Assembly: GCA_949752735.1 (NCBI GenBank)
Contig: OX457037.1
Coordinates: 33,606,956 to 33,670,955, forward strand
DNA length: 64,000 nt
Direction of reading: 5' to 3'
Source of the DNA: Lumbricus terrestris
Taxonomy: Eukaryota > Annelida > Clitellata > Crassiclitellata > Lumbricidae
The stretch's first letter is position 1, and every line of letters starts with the position of its first letter. The translations under genes and the position numbers were made by a program. This document shows positions 49,401 to 61,690 of this stretch, in pieces. Below the pieces are notes generated by a model, which was given only the letters and a program-made list of their open reading frames with translations, did no database searches and was not told the DNA's origin.

Positions 49401-51406
49401 ATTGATAAATGTCACCAACCAGTGCTTGGGAAAGACATTTCCACTGTCAATGGATACAGCCTTCAACTCAGAGGCAGAATTTGCTATAGGCGTGTATGGA
49501 CGGCTCAGCATCCCCGAGCTCTCTCTGTTTTATATGCTTTATACACTGATGTTCTTCAGACCACACACGAACAGTGAGAACTGTTTACAATCATTTCTGC
49601 CAACATCCAAGGCGTTTGTTTCTTACCTGTGATGGAACTGTAGCTGGTACAGTCAATATTGTCTTGAAGAAACACCAGATCACCATTAGCAGGAACGGAT
49701 GATAAAAGACCAAGTAGACGACTGAAGAAATACACAAAAAGACATTTTAACACTGGCTTCAGTTCCGTGGAGAAACACAAGACAGATAATTCACATCTAT
49801 GATAAGCAATTAGACCAGTATCTCTCAGAGTAACAGTGTTCCACGGAACCCAGGAGTTCCGTGAAGTGAAGAATTTATACAAAATTGCTGTTTTAATTTT
49901 TTTTAATATGAATCAGATTTCACGAAGAAGACAAATATTTCATGGGAAAAGATCGATAAATTTATTTTTATATATATTATTAGCCAACAGACATCTAGAA
50001 TTATTATAACAGAAAACGCTTTGCTTAGATTGAGCTCCATAAAAAATTATTTCAGATCAAAAGGATTCCATGGCTAAAAAAGATTGATAAGTGTTAACTT
50101 CAAGAGATTCTCATACTTAAGCTAAAAGAATTGGCAAATAAGACTAAATTCCTAGCAGCATAACATAACTCTGAAGCTTGTAAAAGCCAAAGTATACAAT
50201 GATTAGAAATACCTCTTTCTGGAACATTTTTGACAGTGACTGAAAAAAATTAAACACCTTAAAATGTTAAAAACAATCTTGAATATATCCACATATACAT
50301 TTATTGTCAATTTTAAATTTTATGCAACAAAACTGGAGTTCATTCCAGAATCTTGTGCTTATAATTAAACAGGAATTTTTATTTACTTGACCATAGCATA
50401 GCCAAAAACCAGTGTGCCCAATATGCTTAAGCTGGAGTCAGAATGCTTCTGGACAAACACAAAATTTACACCAAAAACAATTTGTTCATAATAATGAGTC
50501 ACTAATTTTTGTTTCAGTTTGAATTTGCACTAAGCGCATGGCAAACTTGAAATATCAGTCATACAACCAACTGCTATGTATATACGTTTCTTTTGACTCA
50601 ACTTCTTTCTGTCAACATAATTATAATCTAGCTGATGTCACTTTTCCATTTGTTCTGATGCAATTCGATCCTTGGATTCAAGTTTTAGTTTTACGCGATA
50701 CCGAGAACCTTTGTGCCTCCCAGTGCTAATAAATGCTAACTTGTAATGTCAGAAAAGTCTGAAAAAGGTCGGACCTTCTGTGCATCAGCACTCCATGTGG
50801 ATGCATTTCTTGGACGAACCAAAGTAAAAGGTGCCCATTTATAATAAGCATTGAGCAGAGGCCCCCAAGTGTTTAATCCGGTCTTGTGCCAGAGCCTTGG
50901 TTAAAATGCGAATATCGATATAACCATATGTAAAATTTCAGTATTTCATACATGTGTTCTTGCCAGCCGCACACTGCAACTCTACCTCGGCTCTAATGAT
51001 GCCAGTTTCAAAACGACCATTATAGCACGCTTAACAATAATAATTATTATGTTACACGATCCTATTGGAAAACATGCCTATTCGAACAAGTACGAACCAG
51101 GATCAGCTTTAGGTAAGCTGGAAGCAAGCTGCATAACATTAACACATTCCCAAAACAGTATAACGCATGTTTAATCTAAACTGCTTATTGCTACCATTAA
51201 AACGACCATCGCGTGCCTTCAAATCGCAAAACAAATACGCGTCCTATGGTTTAGCAAGCAAAATCGTTTAATTAGACATAACACTCACAGATGCACATAT
51301 GAACCACGTAGGCGTAATAAGACCAGATGATGACAGCGCTAACGAATAAAACAGGCGCTAGACGAAGAAGAGCCATGCAAAATCTACTTATAATTCCTTC
51401 AGCCAT
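40457..51406 (-). CDS. ZDHHC20: Palmitoyltransferase, ZDHHC2/15/20 clade
   Basis: S-acylates membrane-associated proteins through an autoacylated cysteine. Exons in gene order: 51406-51289, 50239-50213, 49721-49627, 48991-48874, 47877-47808, 46693-46661, 43737-43617, 43089-42951, 42021-41895, 41302-41162, 40571-40457. They total 1104 nt and 367 residues; human ZDHHC20 is about 365. TM1 is about residues 14-36 ([10 protein letters not shown]) and TM2 about 50-68. The Cys-rich domain reads [17 protein letters not shown] (from residue 122), then [15 protein letters not shown] with DHHC at 149-152. TM3 is about 162-185 and TM4 about 203-225. The post-TM4 block [18 protein letters not shown] and FPVFTALGDGAKF are specific to this clade. 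The DHHC signature sits in a 33-nt micro-exon and a second micro-exon is 27 nt. VNNCVGFSNY of relatives is [10 protein letters not shown] here. The choice between the names ZDHHC2, 15 and 20 is not settled. Confidence 0.95.
43781..45476 (+). mobile_element. 5'-truncated CR1/L2-like LINE with intact reverse transcriptase reading frame
   Basis: The open frame runs without interruption to a stop at 45428-45430 (about 549 codons inside the element). RT motifs: [44 protein letters not shown] (catalytic Asp), [13 protein letters not shown], and [10 protein letters not shown] with the YADD active site, then the thumb region [14 protein letters not shown]. No endonuclease domain is present, so the copy is 5' truncated. 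The 3' tail reads GGGAGCGCTTCTGAGTAG, GAAGAAGCGCTATATAAATG, then (TGAA)n. ATTTAGT is found on both sides (43774-43780 and 45477-45483) and is a candidate target duplication. The intact frame suggests recent insertion. It lies antisense in the ZDHHC intron 43738-46660. Confidence 0.92.
45680..46280. repeat. Dispersed repeat family Q, copy 2
   Basis: Diverged homology to 28350-28730 in the same orientation. It is bounded by TCCATATAT on the left and ATTATATGGA on the right, which are inverted, so a non-autonomous DNA element is possible. Confidence 0.5.
48273..48752. mobile_element. DNA element with ~35-bp TIRs, near-perfect 8-bp TSD and internal tandem array
   Basis: Left end GGTTCCAGGACAATTTGGAG and right end (reverse complement) GGTTTCCGGACAATTCGGAG, each followed by further GGACAATT-type repeats. 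CTGACAAT and CTGACAAC flank the element (7 of 8). The interior is an array of about eight 33-37-bp units with the core CATCAATCCAACTTCTATTT, the same core as in 12614-13168. It lies in the ZDHHC intron 47878-48873. Confidence 0.8.
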
Positions 51407-52926
51407 TTTAAGCAAATATTGTTTAAATTGGCAACCTAAGACAAATTTCTCATATTATGATCAAGCCATTGAAAAGCGGAAACTGCATAGCTCCCATAAC
51501 AACCAATGATCTATGTAATTCTGCATAATGGAGCAGTGGGCCGATGATGCTCGTTCGGGACCATTCCCTACACATTTAGTTATAACAAAGTCTAAAGACT
51601 CTTATATCGTTAGTTATAAGGCCTACGGTTCCAGATAATAAAAATTATGGTTATGAGACATTTCTATAGTTTCGCCAACAGTTTCTGGCATAACTACAAT
51701 AACGGGTACCGACGTGTCGGTTAGGGTGAGGTTAGGCGTAGAGGGAAACTTCCAAATTATAATTTCACGAAGCTCAAAATAATATACTGGAGATATTCCT
51801 GAAATTCAATTACATTTGCAGCAGAATTTATATAACAATTATGTTAGACGATCCTAGTGGATCAGTGTACTTTGAGGGGAAATTAGTCTAATTGATGTAG
51901 CTGCTCTTCCTTTGCTAAACCGTTATATCGATTCATGTGCTATGTCTGCAGGTTGCACGTGCAACACTAGCTGCAGGTCATTAATAGTTTAGTGCGAAGA
52001 AGTTTGTTAAATCAAAAAGGTAGCCTATAGTTACAAAATAGGTATCACTAGTGTGCACTTGCCTTCCACAAGTGCAGCCTCTTACCCTTACATGCATTAG
52101 CTTAGGTCTAGTGGATCCTGAATTTAACGACAGCTTAATTGTGACAACAAAGCCCGTTGCTGTCGACAAAATTTGTTTGGCGTATTACAGCTCATTATTT
52201 TTTCGCTTTTATGTGTGGGCGCCAATGAGGAGATCACATCTTACATCCACTGATGCATGACGAATCTTTATTTATGCGATAGAGGCCTTAAAATGTAAGA
52301 TGTGATATCTAAAAGTTTTAGTGTTTAGCTAATAGTCAAAGCCAGAGAGCCTACCAATTATAAAAATTAAATAAGCCTATGCAGACGACAATAGCCAGAC
52401 TGGATTCCAGCAGCATAATTATGACATCAAAGGAGACAATAGACGTCGACAGAAGTTTCGTACAGTTTTCCCCTTGTTTTCATCATTGCGATAATTATGG
52501 CTATGGTCAAAGCTAAGTTGTGAAGATAGCCATGGTTTGTTAAGCATGATTAATTTGGTTGTTGGGTTTAGTCAAGATACAAAGGACTGTGGGCTGCTTT
52601 AATAGCCAGTGAACTATGGTTAATCGTGGGTTTTAGTACGACCATTGTTTACAGTGAGGCACTAAGTCTTGTCAGTTGTGAACTCGCGGCGTGCGCGTGG
52701 TGTTTGTGCTGTTTGAAGGTTATTGTGCGGACCCTCGTTTGTTTTATGAAATTGTTGTGTATGCTAAGCCTTCTGAACGTTTCAGTGCAACAAGGAAAGC
52801 CAGTGTTTGTATTTACCCAAACTGTGTAAGCCTCGACTCTGTGCATTATGAATTATTTTAATGGTCGAGATTTGTTTGTTCCGTCGACTGCTTGAGCTGA
52901 TGCAAGTGCGACTACTTGAACTGATG

Positions 52927-52962
52927 CAATGTCTAATAACTGATGCAAGTTATTAGACATTG
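52927..52962. repeat. Perfect 15-bp hairpin, 6-nt loop
   Basis: CAATGTCTAATAACT, loop GATGCA, AGTTATTAGACATTG. The loop sequence also occurs singly just before the stem (CTGATGCAA). No T-run follows, so a terminator reading is not supported. Confidence 0.85.
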
Positions 52963-54425
52963 TTCACACGCAAGAACCCGTATAGCCAATGATATCATCT
53001 CTTATTTCATCAGCACGAATGCGCTTCGATTCAAACCAAACTTGGTAAGTACGAAGCTCGAGTTTTACCAAGGTGACTATCCAGCCCAACCGCCTATATT
53101 TTTGATAAATTTATGAGCTTATTAGCAACTTGTTTTACAAGAAGTTTAGAACTAAAATCTATGTACTGTGGTACCAAGAACAGGAAAGCAGCAGTTGAGA
53201 AGGTAAACTGCCTCTAACAATCACTGGTTGTCAGCAACTGAGGTAACAGTGACTGAATTTTGCTCAAAGATTGTGGGAAATAGGCCCCGGGTCGTTGAGG
53301 ACAATTAGGACATGAAAATCCATTAAATGCTGGAATACCAGAGATAATCAGCTTGATGCTGTATATCGTGTAACTCGGCCAGAGAAGATAGTGAGTAGAT
53401 CTCGGGCAGTGCAGATAATGTTTGCCGATGAAGCAAATTCTCAAGAGCACTTGAAAAGGACCTTGGATGAGCTGAGTTTGTGAGTTTAAGTTATACATGT
53501 CATTAAATGTGTTTTCTTGCCAAACCAAAGTATTTTGGACACATCCTCGCATTCGCAAGCAATCCTGAGTTCACATACATGAACTGGCAAAATTTTGTGA
53601 AAGTTTAGGACTGCTAGAACTGGCTAAATTTTGTGAAAGTTATCCTGCTAGTTTTTTTCGGAGACTTTCATTCTTGTATTATGCATGTGTATATGTAAGC
53701 ACTTATATATCACATTAAACCTATAGACCTTGAGCTAAAAGAGCTTTCAACTAAATAACTTATTGTAAAATTAATAAATTTGGAAAATTTACAAAGTGCA
53801 GTTGTTAGAGACCAACCATAACTATTATATGATAGCATGATAAAATCTCAAGTGTGTACTTTAAATCTTTGATTGATATATAGAAGCGTGCAACTTATCA
53901 GTACTTATAGCATCGAATTATTGCCTTATCGTTGAACAAGGCTGTGGTCCAGTTCTTATTAGACTGTGATAGGCAACTGACTTGTAGGGCCTTTAATGAC
54001 AAGAGGGTTAACTTTCCACACATACTAGACCACTAGTGCAAGCTTGTTGTTAACGTGTTATTCTTTTTGCTGTGATCCTTAACTGTGCTGTCTGTAAATT
54101 TATCTTGCCAGCTGATTAGAATTCCATTGACATTCATTTATAATTAACTGGACACATCTTGTGCTGAGTTCGGTTGGTCATTTAGCACAGACATGTTCGT
54201 AGGTATTGGTCGCAGTATTTCATCTGTTGCAAGTCATTCTGTTAGCACATGTGTTCTGCAAATTGCAGTCGTCTAGATATACGAAGCTGCGTTTGTATTG
54301 CATCTAGGTTGTCATTCTCTTTGTTTTGCTGCATGTATTTAATTGTAACCATTGTAAAAGTGAATTACTTTTAATTTTTACAACCACTGATGTCTGCCAG
54401 TATGAAAAAATAGCTAGTTTAGGTT

Positions 54426-55417
54426 CGTATCGTATCGTATCGTATCTGACCATTTGTAAAGCGCTTCTTGCAGCAAGAGCCTTTCAGAAGCGCTCCCAGT
54501 GCGTGCAACTCCGAGAGAAAAGGCAGGTCTTTAGACAAGAGAAAGATGACGAAAGACTACCAGAGAGGATGGCAGAGCGAACGGATGGGAGAAGACCATT
54601 CCATAGGGAGGGACCTATGCAGGCAAATGATCTGGATTGAGCCATGGCGGTCTTGACGCGAGGAACAAAGAGGTCAAGCCGATCTGAGGACGTAAGAGGA
54701 CGCAGCGAAGTGGCCGAAATGGGGCGAAGTATGAGATCACAAAGATACGTCGGAGCAAGGCCTCGTTGAGACTTGAGAACCAAACTTAGAACTTTGAATT
54801 GTATGCGAGCTGAGAGTGGAAGCCAGTGAAGTTGTTCGACCATGAATGTAGATATGTGTGAGAATCGAGGAAGACGGGCAATGAGCCTCGCAGCAGCATT
54901 GAGTACGGACTGTAGGGGAGCTAGCCGGACCTTAGGGAGGCCAGCAAGGACAGAATTACAATAGTCAATCCGAGAACAGACGAAGGCGTGGACAATGGAG
55001 GTATTTTTTTTATTTATTTATTTTTTCCTCAACCAAAACAACAAACAAACATAATACAATTATGGCATTGAATAATACATTAACATAATTTGGTGAAGAA
55101 GGGGAGACCCAGAAGGGATGTAAAATCCCGCTAATAGGGCCACCCATAATTCATGTAAAATATAAAAGAAAAAATATGACAGAACATTCAATTGTAGGAA
55201 TAAAAAAATGATGAGGAAGAGAGAAAAACAAATTAAGCAATCGACATTTCTGTATATAACGAGAAAAACAACTCTTAACTAATGACTTAACTAAGGTAAA
55301 GATCGAAGATGAAACAGATTTGCGAATAGCCCTCAGCCGCCTTAATTGGAAGTAGGAAGAGCGAGTAAGCTTGGCTATGTGTTCCGTAAAAGTTAGAGAA
55401 CTATCTAGGATGACACC
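54426..55417 (-). pseudogene. LINE 3' fragment (CR1/L2-like), interrupted by a nested insertion
   Basis: The minus strand translates LGVILDSSLTFTEHIAKLTR and YFQLRRLRAIRKS, then, after the insertion, IVHAFVCSRIDYCNSVLAGL, LHWLPLSARIQFKVLSL and FACIGPSLWNGLLP to a stop near 54484. The tail is GGGAGCGCTTCTGAAAGG, GAAGCGCTTTACAAATGG, then (ATACG)n, a variant of the main tail. TAGGTT flanks both ends (54420-54425 and 55418-55423). The C-terminal 119 codons are open; the remainder is 5' truncated. Confidence 0.88.
55004..55293 (-). mobile_element. 290-bp A-tailed retroposon nested in the LINE
   Basis: Interrupts the LINE frame between SIFT and SIVHAF codons; AGGTA flanks both sides (54999-55003 and 55294-55298). 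On the minus strand it ends in (AATA)n and A8. It includes GGCCCTATTAGCGGGATTTT and CCTTCTGGGTCTCCCCTTC, which look like the 3' UTR of a different LINE type. Removing it would rejoin the LINE sequence in register. Confidence 0.8.
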
Positions 55418-56060
55418 TAGGTTGTTAAAGAAGCCAGTTTAAATATGTTTAAGGTGAATATAGCACGATCTGTGGTTCAGAGCAATTTGTCAAAGTGGTG
55501 GTTCTAGCATTTTGAACGAGCTTTCGACTGAAATCTTAATATGGACAAAATCATCAGTTTTACCTTGCAATTTGTGTTGCTACTTACATTGGGTGTACCA
55601 GGTTGACCCAGTTATCATGATTTTTAAAAAATTATTATTTGCTCATCCCAGTACTGTGTCTTAACAGTAAAGGACTTTCTCAAGGTTATACATCTGGAGT
55701 AATTTACAGCCTAAGTGGAGGCTTGAGCTCGTTAATAGATTAATAGGCGAGTGTTCTAACCTATCGGCCATAGTGCACCATAGTGCACGTATTTGTTTCA
55801 TGCATGATGGGTAGTTGAATCTGAAGCATAATAACAGAACTCTGTGTTAATACTTGCATGCCACTTATCAATCTGAACTTACACAGAAATGTTAACAATG
55901 GCTGTTTGTTGTTATTTCTGTTTAGCTTCATCGTTCACGTTCTGGTCATGTTCTGAAGTGCAGATAGATTGGTGTTCGGAACCCCAGGCATTCGTGATGA
56001 AAGAGTAATTGCGTCGGTTGTCTTAAGCATTAAAACCTGATATTGAGCAAGGAGGGCAGA

Positions 56061-58005
56061 ATGGATGGCGGTTGGGGATGGATGGTTCTTATTGGTGCGT
56101 TTGTCTCCTACTTCATTGCGGATGGTTGGGCCTATTCGTTCGGAGTGCTCTTTCCAGAAATGGTCGAATACTTTGACGAGTCGAAAGGCAACACTGCTTT
56201 GGTCCCCACTCTGCTTTACGGGATCCCCATGGTCATAAGTCCAGTCATCTGCGCCATTACGGCTGTTGCTGGGTGTCGTAAAGTGGCCATTGTTGGCGGG
56301 GTACTGGCGTGCGTGGCTCTAGTTTTAGCTGCATTTTCTGCCTCTTTTTCCCTGTTTTGCATTAGCATTGGGCTGTTGTCGAGCCTTGGTTTCGCCATGA
56401 CGTACGTACCATCGATTATAGCCGTGACCTGTAACTTTGAGAAACGGAGGGGCCTTGCCACAGGTCTGGCGGTGACTGGGTCAGGACTTGGTTCTTTTGC
56501 CTTTCCGCCGTTGATGGGATATCTGATGGAGCTGTACGCCTGGCGGGGCATGCTCCTTATTATGGGCGGGATCTGTCTAGAATTAATGGTGGCTGGATCG
56601 CTGTATCGAGCGCCAAGCGACTCTGAATGTGTAGAGAACCTTCCCGAAAAGAGCTGCAGGGAACCAACGGTCATCGCGGGAAGTTCAAATGAGTCGGATG
56701 TTCCATTACGTACACTGTTGAGCAAAGAGAGTCCGTCGAGTGCCACTGAATTGCAAGACAGATCTGACCTAGAAGTTACAGAAAGCAGTTTTCCTGTCGC
56801 AGTAAAACCGTCGACTAGAATTGACATTTCCACCATGCCTGAATCGCAGGTTGTGGAACATCATACTCAAAATTCAGTTTCTTGCATGCATGGCTGCCGG
56901 AAGTTCTTCAGACTTGCCTGGTGTGAACTGCGCATGATGGTCCACATGATGCTCGACAAATCAGTCCTTTCTGACGGACCATTTCTATGTTTCTGCGCTG
57001 TGAATTTCTTCACGTATCTATGGATCAGCGTGCCGTATGTCTACTTAGTCGATCGGGCTCGACTTCTAGGAATTGACCACTTCCAGGCCGACTTCCTTCT
57101 CTCGACCGTTGGCATTGCTAGGACTGTCGGTCAAGTTGTGATTGGAATACTGGGTGATATTCCAAGCGTCAGCTCAAACTTTTTGTATGGATTTAGCATC
57201 GCGGTTATCGGAGCTGCCACGATGTTGGTTCCTGTTTGTACAGAGTATATCTCACTCAGTGTCTATTCGGCTGTGTTTGGACTGTTTGTCAGCGTTACCT
57301 ATGTGCTTCCGATGATGTGTCTTGTTGAAATTATCACGTTGGAGAAGGCAACCAACGCGTTTGGACTTCTGCAGTTCGTTCAAGGATTGGGAACATTGAT
57401 TGGTACACCGATCGTTGGTAGGTTGCTGTGATTTTGAAACTTTTGTAGATTGATATTTGACGCTATTTATGGAATTATTTGCACAGGCTTTATTAATTAT
57501 GCTTCATCATCATCATCCGAGGCTCCTTTCTTGAGCGTTGCTGTTACCACAACATTCAGCTAGCCTTCGCTGTTCTGAGCTCAACTCCAAGACGTGGGCA
57601 GCCAAATTTTCGTAGGGTGCAGGCCGGTTTCTTCTGCTTTTGTGTACATTTTGTAAGCTGATCTTTTTCCATCTCATCAGAGGGCTGGGAATCATTGCTC
57701 TATCATTGAACTACACTGGCCACAGAGAAATCCATTAGTTTGGATCTGTTTTCTTTGTATTGCTCTTGCTTACTTAGTACATCCATGGAAATGTTAAATA
57801 GTAACTAATTTTTTGTCTTGTGTTTTAAGAATTTTTTCATGTTGTTTTACATAGTTTTCCTGTTTTGTCGGCAGGTTTTGTCTTTGACATGTCTGGAGAT
57901 TACAACATATCGTTCTACGTTGCTGGGGCATGGATTCTCATTGCAGGATTAGTGCTCTGTCCAATGCCCTGCATTTTAAGATACACCAGGAGATGTACGA
58001 CATAG
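56061..58005 (+). CDS. Monocarboxylate transporter-like protein (SLC16 family, MFS)
   Basis: Coding exons 56061-57417 and 57875-58005 join in phase 1 (donor GTAGGT, acceptor CGGCAG) to 495 residues. The ATG at 56061 follows an in-frame TAA at 56031. The protein starts MDGGWGWMVLIGAFVSYF, the SLC16 TM1 signature, and has FEKRRGLATGLAVTGSGLG, the conserved motif leading into TM5. There are six N-terminal membrane segments in residues 8-185, a polar loop about 195-300 rich in Ser/Glu, and six C-terminal segments ending RYTRRCTT. The fold fits a 12-TM plasma-membrane transporter. Substrate cannot be assigned: family members carry lactate/pyruvate, thyroid hormone, aromatic amino acids or creatine. 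It is transcribed away from ZDHHC. Further 5' non-coding exons are possible. Confidence 0.93.
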
Positions 58006-59625
58006 CAGCAAAAAGACGCTGATGAACAATCTGCAATGGATCCGCCACTTTAGTCATCAAAGATGGTTTTATGATGGAATACATGGATATTTAGCTCAAA
58101 TATAGACAAATGCATTTGTTTAGAACTTCAGAACCTTGGGGTATGTTTTGAGATTCATTAGGAAGTTTAAGAAAATGTGTGCATCTCAATGTGTGGTACT
58201 ATTAAACTAGTGGTACAGATGGTTCTAGGTATAATTACAAATATTTTAGCTTGATTCTGTGATCTGGTTGGAGCTGTTGAACTTGATCAATATTTAATTA
58301 ATCAAGCAGTTTCCTTTGGGACAATGTAGCAACTGCAGAATTTGCAGTTGGTCGTTTTTGTCTATAATGAATCGGAGGTTAAAATCAATAATGTATTATT
58401 TTCGTCTCCCACATGTTGCATTGAAGTTGTCTGCTATGCTATTGAAAAGTTTACCATTCTGTGTGAATGGTTGCACCGTGATGCAGAAAATGATGCTCAG
58501 TCACACATACCTTGCATAATTCAAACATTTCTATTTTTATAGTGACCCTTTTATTATATAAATGATGGAAATATTGTGTTGAGGAAAGGGAATGTGTAGG
58601 TTGTAATACTACTCGAGATAATTTAGTTGTTTAACAGGACATGGGCGTAGTAATGGTGTGCTGTATTTAATGCTGATGTTTATTTAAGTAGATAAATTTA
58701 TACAGAATATGTTCTCAAGTCGTTTCTGTTCTGCAAGTGACACACATTTGTTCAACTGTATTATCGCATTCTGTCTCTGCTTTATTTTCTGGTTTAAGTT
58801 AAGGAAGTTTTGGAGATGAGGCAGATTGATGCTGAGGTGTGAAATGTCTTTGAGACAGATTTGTTGTTTTCTCACTATCAGTCAACCTAGCTGCATTGTG
58901 ATGAATACGTGTATATGACCTAGGATTTGCCTGCATCAAGTCAACTGTAACAAATTACTGTAAATGGCTCAACATTAAGCTAAAGACAGATAGACACTGT
59001 GAGACAGAGCTTGCACCATAGAGCTTATCTACTGGTGCCTTTTTGTGTTATTTCTATGAATTACCAGAACTGCCCACACTGAGCAGAGCTCTTCATAGGC
59101 TGCTGAATGGTACAAAGGTACTGCAAGCAAAGTGCTTGTTTTTTAGTTGGTTAAATTGTCGGATCATGGCCTTGCTCGTTGTCATTATGAAGACACCAAG
59201 CAACACGTAAGGATTATATTTTTACCAGTGCTATGCCTTGATAAATATTTCAGCCAGTGCAAAACTGTGCCATTGTTCACTGCCATAATTATCAGAGTTC
59301 ATGGTGAGATTGGAGCTAAAATTTGATTTGTAAGAGTCAATTATGTTTTAATATTTGGTAATTGAGCAATATCACTATAATCGTTAGACTCGTTCATATT
59401 GTAACTTTAAAGTCTCTATCTAATTGTTACTGGTGTGTAAAACTGTAAATCATCAACACTGGTATATCTGCTAGTTGCTACAAGATTTTACTGTGATGTC
59501 ACATCTTTTATTTTAAGTGCAATGTAAAACTGACCTTTGCAGTGCAGTGCAGTGGCGTAACCAGGAATTTATGATTTTTTTGTGGGGGGGGAGTTTATGG
59601 CCTGGTCGGATGCCCTTCCTGGCAC

Positions 59626-59774
59626 CATAGGCGCAATCACGTCCTAAAAGTTGGAGGGGACCGAATGAATCACGTCCTAAAAGTTGGGGGGGACCATAAT
59701 GATCAAGTCAATGGGATCACTCAAAAGTTGGGGGGGACGCGTCCCGTGGGTCCCATAGGGTGGTTGCGCCTATG
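59626..59774. mobile_element. 149-bp MITE with 8-bp TSD
   Basis: TIRs CATAGGCGCAATCAC (left) and CATAGGCGCAACCAC (right, reverse complement). The perfect octamer CCTGGCAC flanks both sides (59618-59625 and 59775-59782). The interior has two or three direct copies of ATCACGTCCTAAAAGTTGG followed by a G-run. Just to the left, CAGTGGCGTAACCAGGAAT near 59550 looks like the end of another hAT-type element whose partner I could not find. Confidence 0.9.
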
Positions 59775-60883
59775 CCTGGCACCAACCCAGCAGTGTTACA
59801 GTAAATAAAAAGGGAATAAAGTAACAAAGGGAATAAAGTAAAACAATTGTTACTACAAACAATTGTTTTGTTTTTTCTTATTTAAGTGGATAAATAACCG
59901 TTTTAAAAACTTTTTCCTAAGCAAATGGGGTTTAACCCCTGCCTATTCCACTGGTGCAGTATCATACTATTGTATTGTTTATTACGGTTATATTTTCTCT
60001 TTGAGACTTTTTATACCTTCGTGATGATGTCATCAGGACGTGATGTTTACTTGGTTTTGAATTTTTACCATGTCTCTGTGTCTTACTTGTTGCAGTTTAT
60101 TTTTTAATCATGATTGTAAACTCCAATTTTCTAAACTGCTGCTAAAACAGGGCAGTGCACAAGCTTATTCTGAGTTCTGCGTCAAGTCATAAAGTATTGT
60201 CCACTGACCGATGTCAAATGGAGATTTGAGTTTTGTTGATTGAGAGACCATAGAGAGGAGGCAGGGCAGCTACTGCCAGGTAGTTAGGTTTCGCCGTCCA
60301 GTTTAACTCGGATGTTGAAGCAGAGCTTTGTTTTTGATTTTTTTTTGTGTTAATGATGGTGACCAACCAATTCGGCGCAGGGACATTTTGATGCCAGACA
60401 ATTTAGCGCATCATGTTGCTCAAGAAGGTTTACCTGACATCATGGGCTCGGTTAGGGGCATCATTAGAACACGATGCCATATAAATACATAATTTTACCA
60501 GAAACTTACACCCCTATAGATAAATAGAGCAGTTTACAATAATCCAATTCTATTACAATATTTTTCCTGCACCGAATTGTCTTATGCTCAATTATTGTCT
60601 TAGCACCGTCGTTTAATAACAGGTCGTGCAGAATTGTGTTTGCAATTGTAAAAACTCATAACCAGGTATTTGACCCTGATGTCTCTGATCAATTATTAAT
60701 GTAAAGTTTGGTGACAGTCAACACTAATGACGAGCATGACCAAACATCTTAAATGTGTGTGTGTGTGTGTGTGTTTCAGTAGAAAATGCGGCCATTCTTG
60801 CCAAAATAAAGAGTGATAAAGCCAGGAGCCAGATATTTTGTCTCATTCTCTTTAACAAACTGAGGAAAGTGTTAGTTGAGCTT

Positions 60884-60887
<4 letters not shown>

Positions 60888-60957
<70 letters not shown>
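60888..60957. repeat. (TG)n microsatellite
   Basis: About 35 uninterrupted TG units; a shorter (TG)10 lies 120 bp to the left. Confidence 0.97.
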
Positions 60958-60959
<2 letters not shown>

Positions 60960-61596
60960 ACTCATATGCACACAAACTGTTAAATTAACTACACTTGAAT
61001 TAACCTTTAAAACAAGTTATAAAACCTTTTTTACCTCAAGAGCTTAAATTCCATAGTGAGCTGATTCATTCATATCTAACAATAATATTAGAGTACAGTA
61101 TCTTCACAGATAAACTAATTTTTAGTCTTGCATCTAAAGACTAAAACATTGGGTCACCCAATATTTTAGTTGTTAAGGGATCAGCCCTCTTCTTGTAACA
61201 ACGGCCCTAGCTAAATAACTAAGAATATGTTGGGGTCGGGTTTTGATCTCCCCCAGCTTTCATGGCATCAATAGTAGGTCTCTTGAGCATGGGATGTAGA
61301 AAACTTAATGTTCTTTTGAGTGAGGGCTGGCAGGCTTGATGCTTTGGACATAGCTACTGAAATTCAGGAATTCATTAATGTGCTGTTATACTGTGTTTTA
61401 CTGACGAACATCTTGGAGCCTGTAATCTGAGCACACATGATGCAGAATTCTGTGGATAGTGTTTAGAATTTCCATTATGAGCAGCTTTATTATCAGAACG
61501 CTGCATGACTGCTTAATTGTTTCTATTATTCATTTCTTTTTGTAAACAACAGTGCGTGTGCTGGTCTACTAGTCTAGTAAATAATATTCTTACTGA

Positions 61597-61690
61597 TTCC
61601 CATTCACGACTGAAAATCGAACTCTTCAAGCTATCCTATCCAGATTCCAGTCAGGTTCCATCACCTAACTACCACCATCACTGATAGACC
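61597..61690. repeat. Dispersed repeat, copy B (inverted relative to 20570-20670)
   Basis: TCACGACTGAAAA, TCCTATCCAGATTC and AACTACCACCATCAC match the complement of 20570-20670 in order. It directly adjoins the TCGA-rich block. Confidence 0.6.

Larger units (their letters stand above)
51407..56060. other. Divergent intergenic region ZDHHC / SLC16-like
   Basis: Should contain both promoters. I saw no TATA or CpG-island-like block that I would call. It contains a perfect 15-bp hairpin (52927-52962) and a LINE fragment (54426-55417) with a nested insertion. No protein gene could be supported in 51500-54400. Confidence 0.5.
58006..61590. other. 3' flank of the SLC16-like gene, no further gene seen
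   Basis: The first kilobase or two may be its 3' UTR. It holds the MITE at 59626-59774 and (TG)n tracts near 60755-60774 and at 60888-60957. Short frames here show no domain or homology I can recognise. Confidence 0.5.

Noticed and set aside
56043..56060. Earlier start for the SLC16-like gene at TTG 56043
   Set aside because: Codon 56043-56045 is TTG; the first ATG after the in-frame stop at 56031 is 56061, and it starts exactly at the family's DGGWGW signature.
56216..56836. 206-codon minus-strand frame
   Set aside because: Antisense shadow of the SLC16-like exon 1.
60360..60620. Weak inverted pair CAATTCGGCGCAGG / CAATTCGGTGCAGG
   Set aside because: Similar to the 48273-48752 subterminal motif, but too short and without a target duplication to call an element.
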